Of a stretch of DNA of 38,853 nucleotides, positions 1 through 6,992 are shown one piece after another. Made by a program: the position numbers and the translations under genes. Every line of letters begins with the position of its first letter. The stretch's first letter is position 1. The stretch is from IMG/VR virus record IMGVR_UViG_3300028590_000048, positions 1-38,853 of that record; one strand, 5' to 3'. This DNA is from a virus. Below the pieces are notes generated by a model. That model searched no databases. It was not told the origin of the DNA and saw nothing but the letters and a program-made list of their open reading frames with translations.

Positions 1-21
1 GGCGGTGGGTAGGGTGGCTGT

Positions 22-54
22 CGAGCCGGGGCGGGTAAGAGCCGTCCCGGCTCG
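22..54 (-). terminator. Hairpin after the leftward regulatory gene
   Basis: A perfect 9-bp stem, CGAGCCGGG (22-30) with CCCGGCTCG (46-54), closes a 15-nt loop. It lies 9 nt beyond the stop of the leftward gene ending at 64, where a terminator is expected. There is no run of T after the stem on either strand, so it would be a GC-hairpin terminator of the kind often seen in actinobacteria, or an RNA-stabilising end. Nothing else is seen in bases 1-63. Confidence 0.5.
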
Positions 55-63
55 CCATATCTC

Positions 64-336
64 TCAGGGGTGGAGCGGGGAGTGGTCCCGGATCTGTTGG
101 AGGGTGGGGACCTGGATGCGGGCGTCGAGTTCCACGGTGTGATCCCAGGCGGCCTCGGTGCGGTCGTTGGAGAGGCAGAGCATCAGCCGCGGGCGGCCGT
201 CGCCGTCGCGGTATTCGCTGACCCATTCGATGCGCCATACGCCGGGGTGTTCGAGTCCGGTGACTTGCATTCCGGCGCGGAGGTCGGTGACGCGGAGGGT
301 GAGTGGGGTGTCGGTTTTGTGGAGTGTGACGGTCAT
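64..336 (-). CDS. Hypothetical protein, 90 aa, divergent from the HTH gene
   Basis: Not recognised. A soluble-looking protein of 90 residues without a membrane segment or cysteine pair. The ATG at 336 is preceded by CAGGAGCCAGAA, a good ribosome-binding site. An in-frame GTG further upstream (403-405) would start inside the operator cluster and is rejected. It is the only gene leaving the divergent control region leftward, so the operators at 358-418 probably control it together with the HTH gene opposite. A Cro-like or immunity-accessory role is suggested by position only; no DNA-binding motif is visible. Confidence 0.7.
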   Translation of the reverse strand: MTVTLHKTDTPLTLRVTDLRAGMQVTGLEHPGVWRIEWVSEYRDGDGRPRLMLCLSNDRTEAAWDHTVELDARIQVPTLQQIRDHSPLHP

Positions 337-357
337 TTCTGGCTCCTGATCTGGCAA

Positions 358-418
358 TACAACTGTTGTTGTAGAGCCAATGTACAACACCGGTTGTATA
401 TCCACAACCCCTGTTGTA
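358..418. promoter_or_regulatory. Three 16-bp dyad operators in a divergent control region
   Basis: Three copies of TACAAC-N4-GTTGTA stand between two divergent genes: 358-373 (spacer TGTT), 383-398 (spacer ACCG) and 403-418 (spacer CCCT, first base C instead of T). Start-to-start spacing is 25 and 20 bp, about two helical turns. The stretch is AT-richer than its surroundings, so both divergent promoters should lie here, but no clean -35/-10 pair can be assigned. The obvious candidate ligand is the small HTH protein encoded from 429, as an autoregulated repressor; that is inference. Confidence 0.8.
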
Positions 419-428
419 CCGTCAGTTC

Positions 429-638
429 ATGCCCATCACCGCCAGCGACCGAGACCAAGCCGCCGCGCGCATCAACGCCCTCAACCGACGCATCGACGAC
501 GGCCTCACCGCCCAACGCGAACGCGACGCCTACGTGCGCAAACTCCACACCCAGGGATGGACACAAGTCGAACTAGCCGAACTGATCGGCATTTCCCAGC
601 AACGCATCTCGCGCATCATCGCGAAGGAGAATCCGTGA
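429..638 (+). CDS. Small helix-turn-helix DNA-binding protein, likely repressor
   Basis: A 69-residue protein. Residues 1-35 look helical and rich in Arg, Asp and Ala; residues 43-65 form a clear helix-turn-helix (GWTQVELAELIGISQQRISR), with the TQ-ELA-GIS pattern of XRE/sigma-like HTH domains. The ATG at 429 is preferred over an in-frame TTG at 414, because 414 lies inside the third operator; no strong ribosome-binding site is visible, so the mRNA may be nearly leaderless. Its stop overlaps the GTG of the next gene by 4 nt. With the three dyad operators directly upstream it is most simply an autoregulated phage repressor or Cro-like switch protein. Confidence 0.8.
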   Translation: MPITASDRDQAAARINALNRRIDDGLTAQRERDAYVRKLHTQGWTQVELAELIGISQQRISRIIAKENP

Positions 639-1234
639 CCGACCACGAGAGCCCAGAGATCTGCGCCGCGCTCGCCACCTGGCTGGCCGCTCGAATGGAG
701 CGCGACATCAGACGCGGAATCGCCGCCGAGCACATGCCGATCCTTCAGACATGGAAGGCCGGAGTATCCGAGGTGCTGTCGGCCGTCGAGTTCTGGAACC
801 CCGACGAGGACGACCTCGAGCGGGTCGACATCGACATCCGCTACCTCGATCGGAACGGCGTCGCCCGGGTCGACCATCTCGCGATGGTCACGCTCGAGGA
901 ACTGCTGTTGCACACCGAGGCGCGGGTTCCGAAGCATCGGCTTCAATGGACGGTTGAGGCCAGTCGATCGTCCGACACAGTGGAGACGCCCGAGGATCTG
1001 GGGCCGCTGCCGATCGATGCCATTGTCCAGCTCAACGACACCGATGGTGGATTCATCGTCCGCGTCTCCGAGGGTGATGCGATGGGCGGCGAAGACTGGG
1101 CACTCCCCGGTGACGACCGATTGCTGAGCATCGCCAGACTCCGCGAGTTGTGGCGCGGCGAAGATCCCTTCACCGACAGCAGTTCGTGGCGGGGAGCCTT
1201 CCCAGCGAAGGTGATCTACCGCCCCGGGATTTGA
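635..1234 (+). CDS. Hypothetical protein, 199 aa
   Basis: Not recognised. An acidic soluble protein. The GTG at 635 overlaps the stop of the HTH gene (GTGA) and has GAAGGAG 6 nt upstream, so the two genes are translationally coupled. It begins with a helical Arg/Glu-rich stretch (about residues 5-45); the middle and C-terminal parts have alternating beta-like segments. No membrane segment, zinc motif or catalytic signature is seen. Co-transcription with a putative repressor suggests an immunity or switch-related role, but this is only context. A strong hairpin follows the stop. Confidence 0.75.
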   Translation: MTDHESPEICAALATWLAARMERDIRRGIAAEHMPILQTWKAGVSEVLSAVEFWNPDEDDLERVDIDIRYLDRNGVARVDHLAMVTLEELLLHTEARVPKHRLQWTVEASRSSDTVETPEDLGPLPIDAIVQLNDTDGGFIVRVSEGDAMGGEDWALPGDDRLLSIARLRELWRGEDPFTDSSSWRGAFPAKVIYRPGI

Positions 1235-1250
1235 CCGGGGCACGACGAAA

Positions 1251-1287
1251 GCGCCCCACCTTCCGGGAGTTCCGGGAGGTGGGGCGC
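1251..1287 (+). terminator. GC-rich terminator hairpin after the repressor operon
   Basis: An 11-bp perfect stem GCGCCCCACCT (1251-1261) with AGGTGGGGCGC (1277-1287) starts 16 nt after the stop of the 199-aa gene. The 15-nt loop holds two CCGG blocks that can extend the structure. There is no strong T run afterwards. It probably ends the HTH operon before the membrane-protein gene at 1333. Confidence 0.7.
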
Positions 1288-1332
1288 TGGTGTTCTGCTG
1301 CGGCAATCACGTTGTGCTGCCACCATGTAGCG

Positions 1333-1629
1333 GTGACACGCAGTCAGCTCGCCCTGGTTCGATCCCTGTTCGTCGTCGGAGTCATCTTGCTGGCGACAGG
1401 AATCGCGCTACTCGCCATCGACGATTCCAAGTCCGGACTGACCTGCACCAAGGAAACGTCGATCACTCGCAAGAGCTGCCACTACGAAGAGGCGTCCGAT
1501 CGCGGGCTCTACGTCGCGGGTGGTGCGGTACTGCTGCTGATCGGTACAGCGGTGGCATGGTCTTCGCTGACTCCGAAGGATGCGAAGAAGGGGCGTAAGG
1601 CGTCACCGAAGGACGAGCCCGCCGAGTGA
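1333..1629 (+). CDS. Small membrane protein with two transmembrane segments
   Basis: A 98-residue protein with two hydrophobic segments (about residues 8-28 and 57-78), a short loop between them containing two cysteines (CTKETSITRKSC) that could be disulfide-bonded outside the cell, and a Lys/Glu-rich C-terminal tail. The GTG at 1333 is chosen because it directly precedes the first hydrophobic segment; upstream in-frame sequence crosses the terminator hairpin and looks non-coding. The ribosome-binding site is weak. Placed beside a putative repressor operon, it could be a superinfection-exclusion protein expressed in lysogens; this is inference. Its stop codon directly abuts the stop of the convergent tail gene. 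Confidence 0.6.
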   Translation: MTRSQLALVRSLFVVGVILLATGIALLAIDDSKSGLTCTKETSITRKSCHYEEASDRGLYVAGGAVLLLIGTAVAWSSLTPKDAKKGRKASPKDEPAE

Positions 1630-2628
1630 TCAGGTGATCCGCAGGTAGGTACCGGTACCGGAGGAGACGGTGCCGAAGTTGTTGCTGGCCTGCACTTCCA
1701 CGGTGAACACATCCCCGTTGGCGATGGTCACGCCGGTAGCCGTGCACGTGGCTGTACCGGATGTGCCCGATACGCCGGTGCCCGTGTTCAACACCGTCGC
1801 GCCGCGTTTGATCCGTACCGTCACCGTTGCCGACAGCGACGAGGTGAACGGAATGTTCGCGGTGATGGTGCCGCCGGTCTTCGCACCTTGGGCGACGATG
1901 CCATTGGACGAGATCGTCGAGCCGGGGTAACCGCCTGTGTCTGCGGTCCATGCCGTGATCTGCCCGTAGGTGGTCGGGAGCGGGAATGTGCCGTTCTTGT
2001 ACATCGACGACGGCAGGAACGTGACCACGGTGTTGGCGACCGAGTGCGTGAAGTCCATCGACACCGGGGCGGTGCGGATCAGGACGGGGACGATCGCGGC
2101 GGCCGGGGTGATGTTCATCGAGACCGGGGCCGTGATCGCCGTGACCGGCACGACGGCCGCGGCGGGCGTGATGTTCATCGAGACCGGCGCGGTCACGACA
2201 GCGACCGGGATCGGCGTCGTCATCCCGGGGACCATGGCCATCACCACCGCCGCGGTGGTCACCCCGACCGGGATCACCGACGCGGCGGGCACGAAGTCCA
2301 TCGAGACAGCGGCGAAGATCTCGTCGTAACTGCGCACCAGGCCGGGCGCGAAGTCCATCGTGGTCGGGGCGGTCGTGATCGCGACCGGCTGCACTACGGC
2401 GGCCGGGACCATCGCCATCGACACCACGGCGTTGCGCCACGGCACCAGCACCCACGTCGCCGACGGCACCATGTTCATATCGACCACGGCCAGCAGCTGC
2501 GGCGTGAACACCGGACGCGGCGGGAAGATGTCCAGCGCCGGACCGACCAAGGGGAACGCGTCCCGCACCGGGACGAGGCCGGGCAGCGGGAACTCCGCGG
2601 CGCTCGCGCCCGGCGGCGGGAAAGACAT
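1630..2628 (-). CDS. Repetitive tail-tip or fibre-like protein
   Basis: A 332-residue protein, last gene of the late operon. Residues 1-45 are Pro-rich. Roughly residues 48-200 consist of eight imperfect 20-residue repeats with consensus PVSMNITPAAAVVPVTAITA, each predicted as short beta strands separated by Pro/Ala. The C-terminal about 110 residues (Gly/Thr/Ser-rich, VTVRIKRG...GDVFTVEVQAS) look like an immunoglobulin-type beta sandwich as found in phage fibres and cell-surface proteins. The ATG at 2628 lies 2 nt after the stop of the preceding gene. Position after the lysis genes, beside other tail-like proteins, suggests a virion adhesin or fibre. No exact family is recognised. Confidence 0.8.
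   Translation of the reverse strand: MSFPPPGASAAEFPLPGLVPVRDAFPLVGPALDIFPPRPVFTPQLLAVVDMNMVPSATWVLVPWRNAVVSMAMVPAAVVQPVAITTAPTTMDFAPGLVRSYDEIFAAVSMDFVPAASVIPVGVTTAAVVMAMVPGMTTPIPVAVVTAPVSMNITPAAAVVPVTAITAPVSMNITPAAAIVPVLIRTAPVSMDFTHSVANTVVTFLPSSMYKNGTFPLPTTYGQITAWTADTGGYPGSTISSNGIVAQGAKTGGTITANIPFTSSLSATVTVRIKRGATVLNTGTGVSGTSGTATCTATGVTIANGDVFTVEVQASNNFGTVSSGTGTYLRIT
2051..2490. repeat. Eight 60-bp tandem coding repeats
   Basis: Plus-strand landmarks of the form (AAGTCCATCG or ATGTTCATCG) recur at 2051, 2111, 2171, 2231, 2294, 2351, 2411 and 2471. Five of the seven steps are exactly 60 nt; the other two are 63 and 57 and compensate each other. The repeats encode the 20-residue units of the fibre-like protein. 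The copies at 2111 and 2171 are nearly identical over the first 16 nt, pointing to recent duplication or gene conversion. Confidence 0.9.
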
Positions 2629-2630
2629 GA

Positions 2631-2981
2631 TCAGACCCAGGCCACGTAGTTCGCGTCGTTGGACGGCGTCATCTTGATCTGGCCGTCCGGGCTGACGCTG
2701 GCATCGGTGATGTCGATGATGTCGCGCAGCGTTCCACCGGAGGACCAGCGGCACGCGTGGGTGTAGGTCGCGGTGACCACGCTGAATGTCAGCTGTGACC
2801 CGGTGACGATGCCACCGGACGCGGACCCCCAGGTCGTTGTCTGGCGCGCGTATCCGCCGCCGCTCGCTTCGTTGGCGGTGCCCGCCGATCCGGGGTTGCC
2901 GGTGTGCAGGGAGTATCGGTCGCCGAGCGATGCCCAGTAGTCGGCGCAGGAATTCGCGGTGGCTGCGACTCGTAGAGACAT
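2631..2981 (-). CDS. Small tail-associated protein, SLHTGNPG...GGGYARQ type
   Basis: A 116-residue protein with the pattern YYxSLHTGxPGxxGxxNExSGGGYARQxxTW, which I know from many small actinobacteriophage minor tail or fibre-associated proteins; the rest is beta-rich (TYTHACRWSSGGTLRDIIDIT). The ATG at 2981 follows GAGGAGTAACTC, a strong ribosome-binding site. It stands between an LtfC-like protein and the repeat protein and is probably part of the baseplate or fibre complex. Family membership is from memory of the motif, not from a search. Confidence 0.8.
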   Translation of the reverse strand: MSLRVAATANSCADYWASLGDRYSLHTGNPGSAGTANEASGGGYARQTTTWGSASGGIVTGSQLTFSVVTATYTHACRWSSGGTLRDIIDITDASVSPDGQIKMTPSNDANYVAWV

Positions 2982-2984
2982 GAG

Positions 2985-3308
2985 TTACTCCTCGTCGATC
3001 GGGGTGCGGTGGGCGTGACCGACTTTCCAGACGATGTCGTCGTCGGTTTCGGTTTCGGAGTTCGGGTAGTGCAGCCACATCTCGTAGGGGGTGCGGTGCG
3101 GGATGATGGCGGCGGTGCAGTCCTCGGACTCCTCGCGCCACGTGACGGTGGTTCCGTCGACGACCGCGGTCCAGGTGACCGGAGTGTCCAGATCCCAGAC
3201 GATCTCGGCGGCCGTGCCCGGCGGGAGCGTGAACGGCGCCGATCGGGAGTAGATGAAATCGCCGTGGGTGAGGTGCAGGATTTCGTAGACCGGTTGCCAA
3301 TTCGACAC
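2985..3308 (-). CDS. LtfC-like beta-sandwich tail protein (tentative)
   Basis: A 107-residue protein. The order of segments (LHLTHGDFIYSR, then LPPGTAAEIVWD, then a Trp-rich strand TWTAVVDG...VTW, then a charged end) resembles the LtfC/p132/Gp6 beta-sandwich domain found near phage tail genes; the match is tentative. The GTG at 3308 is chosen because AAGGAGGT lies 7-8 nt upstream. No Cys pairs or membrane segments. A structural or tail-fibre accessory role is inferred from neighbours on both sides. Confidence 0.7.
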   Translation of the reverse strand: MSNWQPVYEILHLTHGDFIYSRSAPFTLPPGTAAEIVWDLDTPVTWTAVVDGTTVTWREESEDCTAAIIPHRTPYEMWLHYPNSETETDDDIVWKVGHAHRTPIDEE

Positions 3309-3322
3309 GAGTCCACCTCCTT

Positions 3323-4156
3323 TCAGGACAGCGCGTAGTACGGCGCGAAATCGTTCGCGAAAGTCAGTGACGCGTAGGAGACGGTGGACAGCGGCGTCGT
3401 CGAGCCGGGGGTGTAGGCGTAGAGCGCGGCGGGTTTGAATCCCGAGGGCGCGGTCAGTGGCCAGAACTCCAGAGCGCACAGCGAGTTGCAGGTCTGCACC
3501 GACGAGGTCACCTGCAATGTCCCGGCCGCGTAGATGTCGGCCTTCTTCGCGGCGATCGCGGTGTTCAGTCCGACGGTGTATTCGCGGTTGATCGAGGTCA
3601 CCGCGGCTTTGATGTCGCCTGTCTGCGACACCAGCGTGAGATTCCCGGTCGTCGGACTCATCTTGTAAACGACCAGGTAGAACGCGTTGACGCCCAGCGC
3701 TGTCCACGAGTTGCCCGTGATGAACGACATGTTGTAGTACGTGCGGTCTTTCGAGCAGGAGATAAATCCCAGCTCGGTGAAGTTCGCCGCGTGTCCGGCG
3801 GGCTCCATGTCCGGCACGCTGTAGTTGATCGGGTGGGTGTGCCCGGCGTGGGAGTGCGAGGAGTCCGAGCAGGAGTGGCCGCCGGCCGATCCCGTGCTGG
3901 ACGCGACTTCCCGCAAATTGATTCGCGGAAAGGTGCTGTCGGCCTCACGCGTGAAGGTCGCCCACAGCGGGGCGCCGGTAGGGATGACGTTCCCGACCGG
4001 ATTGTTGATGGAAGACTGGAGATTCGTGAACGAGCCGACCGGGCCGACTGATCCCGCCTGGGTGATGGCCTTCACGGTGGCTTCGTCCAGGTCGGAGCCG
4101 AACTCCGAGCCCAGGACGAATGCGTCGGTAGGCGGGGGTATGCCAGGAGTGGTCAC
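3323..4156 (-). CDS. Minor tail or fibre protein with His-rich motif
   Basis: A 277-residue protein. The N-terminal 80 residues resemble tail-fibre N-termini; at about residues 92-110 there is a Ser/His-rich segment (HSCSDSSHSHAGHTH), the sort of His cluster that binds metal in phage tail fibres and collar proteins. The C-terminal half is beta-rich and Thr/Ser/Ala-rich, typical of a receptor-binding or fibre tip domain. The GTG at 4156 overlaps the stop of the preceding membrane-protein gene by 4 nt. It is a likely host-recognition component; the exact family is not recognised. Confidence 0.75.
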   Translation of the reverse strand: MTTPGIPPPTDAFVLGSEFGSDLDEATVKAITQAGSVGPVGSFTNLQSSINNPVGNVIPTGAPLWATFTREADSTFPRINLREVASSTGSAGGHSCSDSSHSHAGHTHPINYSVPDMEPAGHAANFTELGFISCSKDRTYYNMSFITGNSWTALGVNAFYLVVYKMSPTTGNLTLVSQTGDIKAAVTSINREYTVGLNTAIAAKKADIYAAGTLQVTSSVQTCNSLCALEFWPLTAPSGFKPAALYAYTPGSTTPLSTVSYASLTFANDFAPYYALS

Positions 4157-4542
4157 GCGCAGCCCAGCTTTTCGAGTCCCGCCGCGATGGCCGTCGCCGC
4201 GCTGGTGCGCAGTTCGATCTGCTCGGCAGACGCGGTCGGGTTGGGTGGATTCACGCGCAGGCTCAGCGCCAGGAATTGATAGAGCGGGCAAAGGATCTCG
4301 GTGGAGGTCCGGTCCTGGACCGCACGCAGTTCACGGATCGTGGATTGCTGGCGGGCGAACAGAACCCCGCCCGCGATCACGAGCAAGACCACCGCGCCGA
4401 GCGCGATGCGAGTGGACAGCAGGCCACGGCGCTGCTTCTCGATACGGTCGATCAGTTTCTCTGTTGCGTCGAACCGTCGCGACAGATCATCGACAGACCT
4501 GGTCAGCGTCTGTACAGCATCGACCAGTTCCTTCTGATCCAT
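4153..4542 (-). CDS. Coiled-coil membrane protein
   Basis: A 129-residue protein: residues 1-40 are a charged coiled coil (LVDAVQTLTRSVDDLSRRFDATEKLIDRIEK in outline), residues about 45-63 a single membrane helix (ALGAVVLLVIAGGVLF), and the C-terminal part a soluble domain with two cysteines (residues 85 and 128). Proteins of this build are common near lysis genes of actinobacteriophages. It could be a holin partner or spanin-like protein. The start is ATG 4542; the preceding small gene's stop (4543-4545) is directly adjacent. Confidence 0.75.
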   Translation of the reverse strand: MDQKELVDAVQTLTRSVDDLSRRFDATEKLIDRIEKQRRGLLSTRIALGAVVLLVIAGGVLFARQQSTIRELRAVQDRTSTEILCPLYQFLALSLRVNPPNPTASAEQIELRTSAATAIAAGLEKLGCA

Positions 4543-4713
4543 TTACTCTCTACCCTCCTCGGCAGGGGTCGCGGCCTCTGTCGCCGCCCGCAGAATCCGA
4601 ACCTTTTTGGACAGCACATCGATCAGTGCGATCAGCTGCCCGGCGGTCTCGCGCGCATCGGACAAAATGGTCTCGATGTTGTCGTGGTCGCGCGCGTACT
4701 TGTCCGCCGCCAT
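4543..4713 (-). CDS. Small helical protein, 56 aa
   Basis: A short gene with clear operon fit: its ATG shares one base with the stop of the upstream gene (TGATG) and its TAA directly precedes the ATG of the next gene. The 56 residues are helical and charged (AADKYARDHDNIETILSDAR), with heptad-like Leu/Ile in the middle (QLIALIDVLSKKVRIL) and an acidic end. No membrane segment. It may form a coiled coil with the neighbouring membrane proteins. Function unknown. Confidence 0.7.
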   Translation of the reverse strand: MAADKYARDHDNIETILSDARETAGQLIALIDVLSKKVRILRAATEAATPAEEGRE

Positions 4714-5135
4714 CACTGCCGCCTGCGGTCCCGTTGCATCTCCAGCGCCTCCCGAATGGCGTCTGTCGCGTTGGCCAGCGCACCGGCAACGCTGTCTCTG
4801 ACCAGCTGATTGAGGTCACGCAACCCGGCCTCCATGCGGTCGGCGCGTGCCCCTTCGGCGCGATATGCCGCGTCGGCGCGCTCGATCGCGGCCTGATTCG
4901 CCGCCTCGATCCGTTCGATCTCCGCACGGTGAGCGTCTTTGAGCTGCTCCATCTGGGCCTTGTGTTCGGCAACCAGGATGTTGAACAGCTTGTAGACGGC
5001 GTAGAGCGCGAGAGCGAGTCCGCCGCCGATCGCCCCGTACTGCCACCACGGTTCACCCGAGAGAGGCACGGCGGGTTCGCTCTGCGCGTCGACGATCAGC
5101 CACCGCAGCACCACCGCCATCTGCGCCGCGATCAC
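4713..5135 (-). CDS. Membrane-anchored coiled-coil protein, possible second holin
   Basis: A 140-residue protein with one strong membrane segment (about residues 31-50, QYGAIGGGLALALYAVYKLF) and then a long charged coiled coil (residues 55-115, with EHKAQMEQLKDAHRAEIERI and similar). The GTG at 5135 overlaps the stop of the preceding holin candidate by 4 nt; an ATG at 5120 is an alternative. A single-TM protein with a cytoplasmic coiled coil beside the endolysin is typical of accessory holins or antiholins of actinobacteriophages. Confidence 0.75.
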   Translation of the reverse strand: MIAAQMAVVLRWLIVDAQSEPAVPLSGEPWWQYGAIGGGLALALYAVYKLFNILVAEHKAQMEQLKDAHRAEIERIEAANQAAIERADAAYRAEGARADRMEAGLRDLNQLVRDSVAGALANATDAIREALEMQRDRRRQ

Positions 5136-5551
5136 TCCCGAGCGCGTGGCGGGCTGACGATCCGCTGCACGTAGGCGGTACCCGCGGCGACGGCCGCGCC
5201 GACCGCCGCGCCCGCGACCGCCTTCCAGTCACCACCGGAGGTGAAGTCGAACCCGCTGCCGGATATCGCGCCGGACACGGTGAGCGCGACGGCGAGGAAC
5301 ACGGTCGCGACCGCACCCTGAATCGCGGTGCGTCCGGCGCGCTGCTTGGCGTCGCCGCGGGCATCCTCGGGTTCGATCGCGGGCCCGTCGGCGATGATGC
5401 GCGGGGCGTCGGCGATCAGCGCATCCAGATGCGCACGCGCGTCGGCCACGGCCTGTTCGACCGCGGTGCGGGCCGCGTCGTCGGCTTGTCCACGGATCTG
5501 CTCGAGCACCGCCGCCTTGACCAACTCGACAACGTTGTTCGGCGCGCTCAC
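5132..5551 (-). CDS. Holin candidate
   Basis: A 139-residue protein directly downstream of the endolysin (GTGA overlap). Residues 1-65 are soluble and helical (Ala/Asp-rich), followed by two hydrophobic segments (about 73-95, AIQGAVATVFLAVALTVSG, and 108-128, WKAVAGAAVGAAVAAGTAYVQ) and a short basic end (RIVSPPRARE). The RTAIQG...AYVQRIVSPP pattern is like that of holins of actinobacteriophages. It would permeabilise the inner membrane and release the endolysin. An N-terminal soluble domain of this length is longer than in minimal holins. Confidence 0.75.
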   Translation of the reverse strand: MSAPNNVVELVKAAVLEQIRGQADDAARTAVEQAVADARAHLDALIADAPRIIADGPAIEPEDARGDAKQRAGRTAIQGAVATVFLAVALTVSGAISGSGFDFTSGGDWKAVAGAAVGAAVAAGTAYVQRIVSPPRARE

Positions 5552-6990
5552 GACTGCCGCTCCGCGAGCAGGCGCTTGATCTCGGCGACGTCGTTACGGA
5601 GTTCGGCGACCGCCTCGACGACGGTGTTGTCGCGCTTCGGGTCAACCTTCGAGCGGCCGAGGATCGACCAGCCCTTGAATCCGTCGGGGCCGTCTTCACC
5701 GAGGAGTTGGTCGCGGACCTGCGAGGTGTTGCGGTCCATGAACCACAGCACGTCTTTCCAGTTGAGGCCGATGCCTCGGAAGTTCTTGACCTGGGTTTCG
5801 AGCCAGCCCATCTCGTCATCTCCATTCGGCAATACGTCGGCACCGAGAGACCGGCACCGATTCCAGCGAGTGATGCGGTCGGCGAGACCGTTGGTCCCGC
5901 CGTTGACGGCGCGGGTCGCGCCTTCGATGTCGCCCGCGTCGGCGTACGAATTCATGTCGCGGGCGATGAGCCAGTACCAGGTGACGCCCATAAACCCGTA
6001 CCGGTCGGACTCCAGCTGCTGCGGCTCGTCGACGAAGAACGTCGACGTCGGCACGAACCCCATGCCGTGCGCCCACTCCGACAGTCGCGTGTAGTTGTGG
6101 CGGCCGGTGATCTGGATCGGACCGCGGCCAGCGAATCGCACACCGTCGCCGGGCACGGTGTTGCCGAGATCGCGACGTCCCTCGTACGCCTCCCCGGTGG
6201 CGATCTCGCGCATGTACTTCAGGCCTGCGGACTCGTGCCCGACCTGGGCCAGCCACATCGCAGCGCGGTCGACAGTCGTGCAGTCGGCGGCGCGCAGCGA
6301 CTCGACGACCGCGGGGAACAGTTCGCGGTACCGCTCGAGCGCAACCGATCTCCCCATTGCCTCGGCGAGAACTTCCGGCGTCAGGCCAGCCGGTATATCT
6401 GCTGGCATATTTTCCTCGGCCTCGACCGGCACGAATGTGGCGTAGCCCTTAGGCGGGATCAGGGTGGCGAGCTGGTCGAAGCTCATCCAGTAGCCGTACG
6501 GACGGAACCCGCTGTCGGCAATCCACACCGCGCGCTCGGCGTCGTCGAATCCCATGACGGCCATGTAGTGGAAGACGGTCCCGCCGCCGTAGCTCGGGCT
6601 CGACGACCCCTTCACCCCGCGCGGATAGTTCGAGGGCGGGGACACGATGTTCACCACCACGCCCCGCCCGGCGCGGATGCTGGCGACGATGTCGGACCAC
6701 AGCCGCTCCGCCTGCTCGGCGGTCGGCGGGTCGTTCGGCATGGCCCGGGTGACGTATCCGTCGCCGAGGTAGCGGTTCAGGATCGCGGCGATCTGGGTGA
6801 TCGAGTCGGTGCCGTCCTGGTCGTCCCAGCCGATGTTGCCTTCCAGCGCCTCGACCTGTGCGGCGATATCGCGCTCGGCAACGACGATCCCCGCCGAGAC
6901 CAGCACGGTCTGAATCGATGCGGGCCCGCACCACCACCCCGTCTCTTGGCGGACATTGGCCCGGTCGTAGGGCAGCACGATCTCAGCCAT
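5548..6990 (-). CDS. Endolysin (lysin A) with C39 peptidase and GH19 domains
   Basis: A 480-residue cell-wall hydrolase. Residues about 8-190 are a C39-like peptidase (QETGWWCGPASIQ with Cys21, then GGTVFHYMAVMGFDD with the His, then IADSGFRPYGYW). Residues about 205-370 are a GH19 glycosidase (AQVGHESAGLKYMREIATGEAYEGR, RGPIQITGRHNYT), with the Glu of HESAG as acid catalyst candidate. The last 90 residues carry a short domain and a coiled-coil end (VVEAVAELRNDVAEIKRLLA). ATG 6990 is chosen over GTG 6996 because AAGGAG lies 5 nt before the ATG. It cleaves peptidoglycan peptide and glycan bonds at lysis, with the holin genes next door. Confidence 0.93.
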   Translation of the reverse strand: MAEIVLPYDRANVRQETGWWCGPASIQTVLVSAGIVVAERDIAAQVEALEGNIGWDDQDGTDSITQIAAILNRYLGDGYVTRAMPNDPPTAEQAERLWSDIVASIRAGRGVVVNIVSPPSNYPRGVKGSSSPSYGGGTVFHYMAVMGFDDAERAVWIADSGFRPYGYWMSFDQLATLIPPKGYATFVPVEAEENMPADIPAGLTPEVLAEAMGRSVALERYRELFPAVVESLRAADCTTVDRAAMWLAQVGHESAGLKYMREIATGEAYEGRRDLGNTVPGDGVRFAGRGPIQITGRHNYTRLSEWAHGMGFVPTSTFFVDEPQQLESDRYGFMGVTWYWLIARDMNSYADAGDIEGATRAVNGGTNGLADRITRWNRCRSLGADVLPNGDDEMGWLETQVKNFRGIGLNWKDVLWFMDRNTSQVRDQLLGEDGPDGFKGWSILGRSKVDPKRDNTVVEAVAELRNDVAEIKRLLAERQS

Positions 6991-6992
6991 GC

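Noticed and set aside
414-428. TTG at 414 as start of the HTH gene
   Set aside because: It lies inside the third operator, which would place the start codon under the repressor site; the ATG at 429 keeps the whole HTH protein.
2051-2490. 60-bp tandem repeats as a CRISPR or non-coding satellite
   Set aside because: The unit is a multiple of three, lies fully inside an open coding frame, and substitutions keep a clear 20-residue protein consensus.
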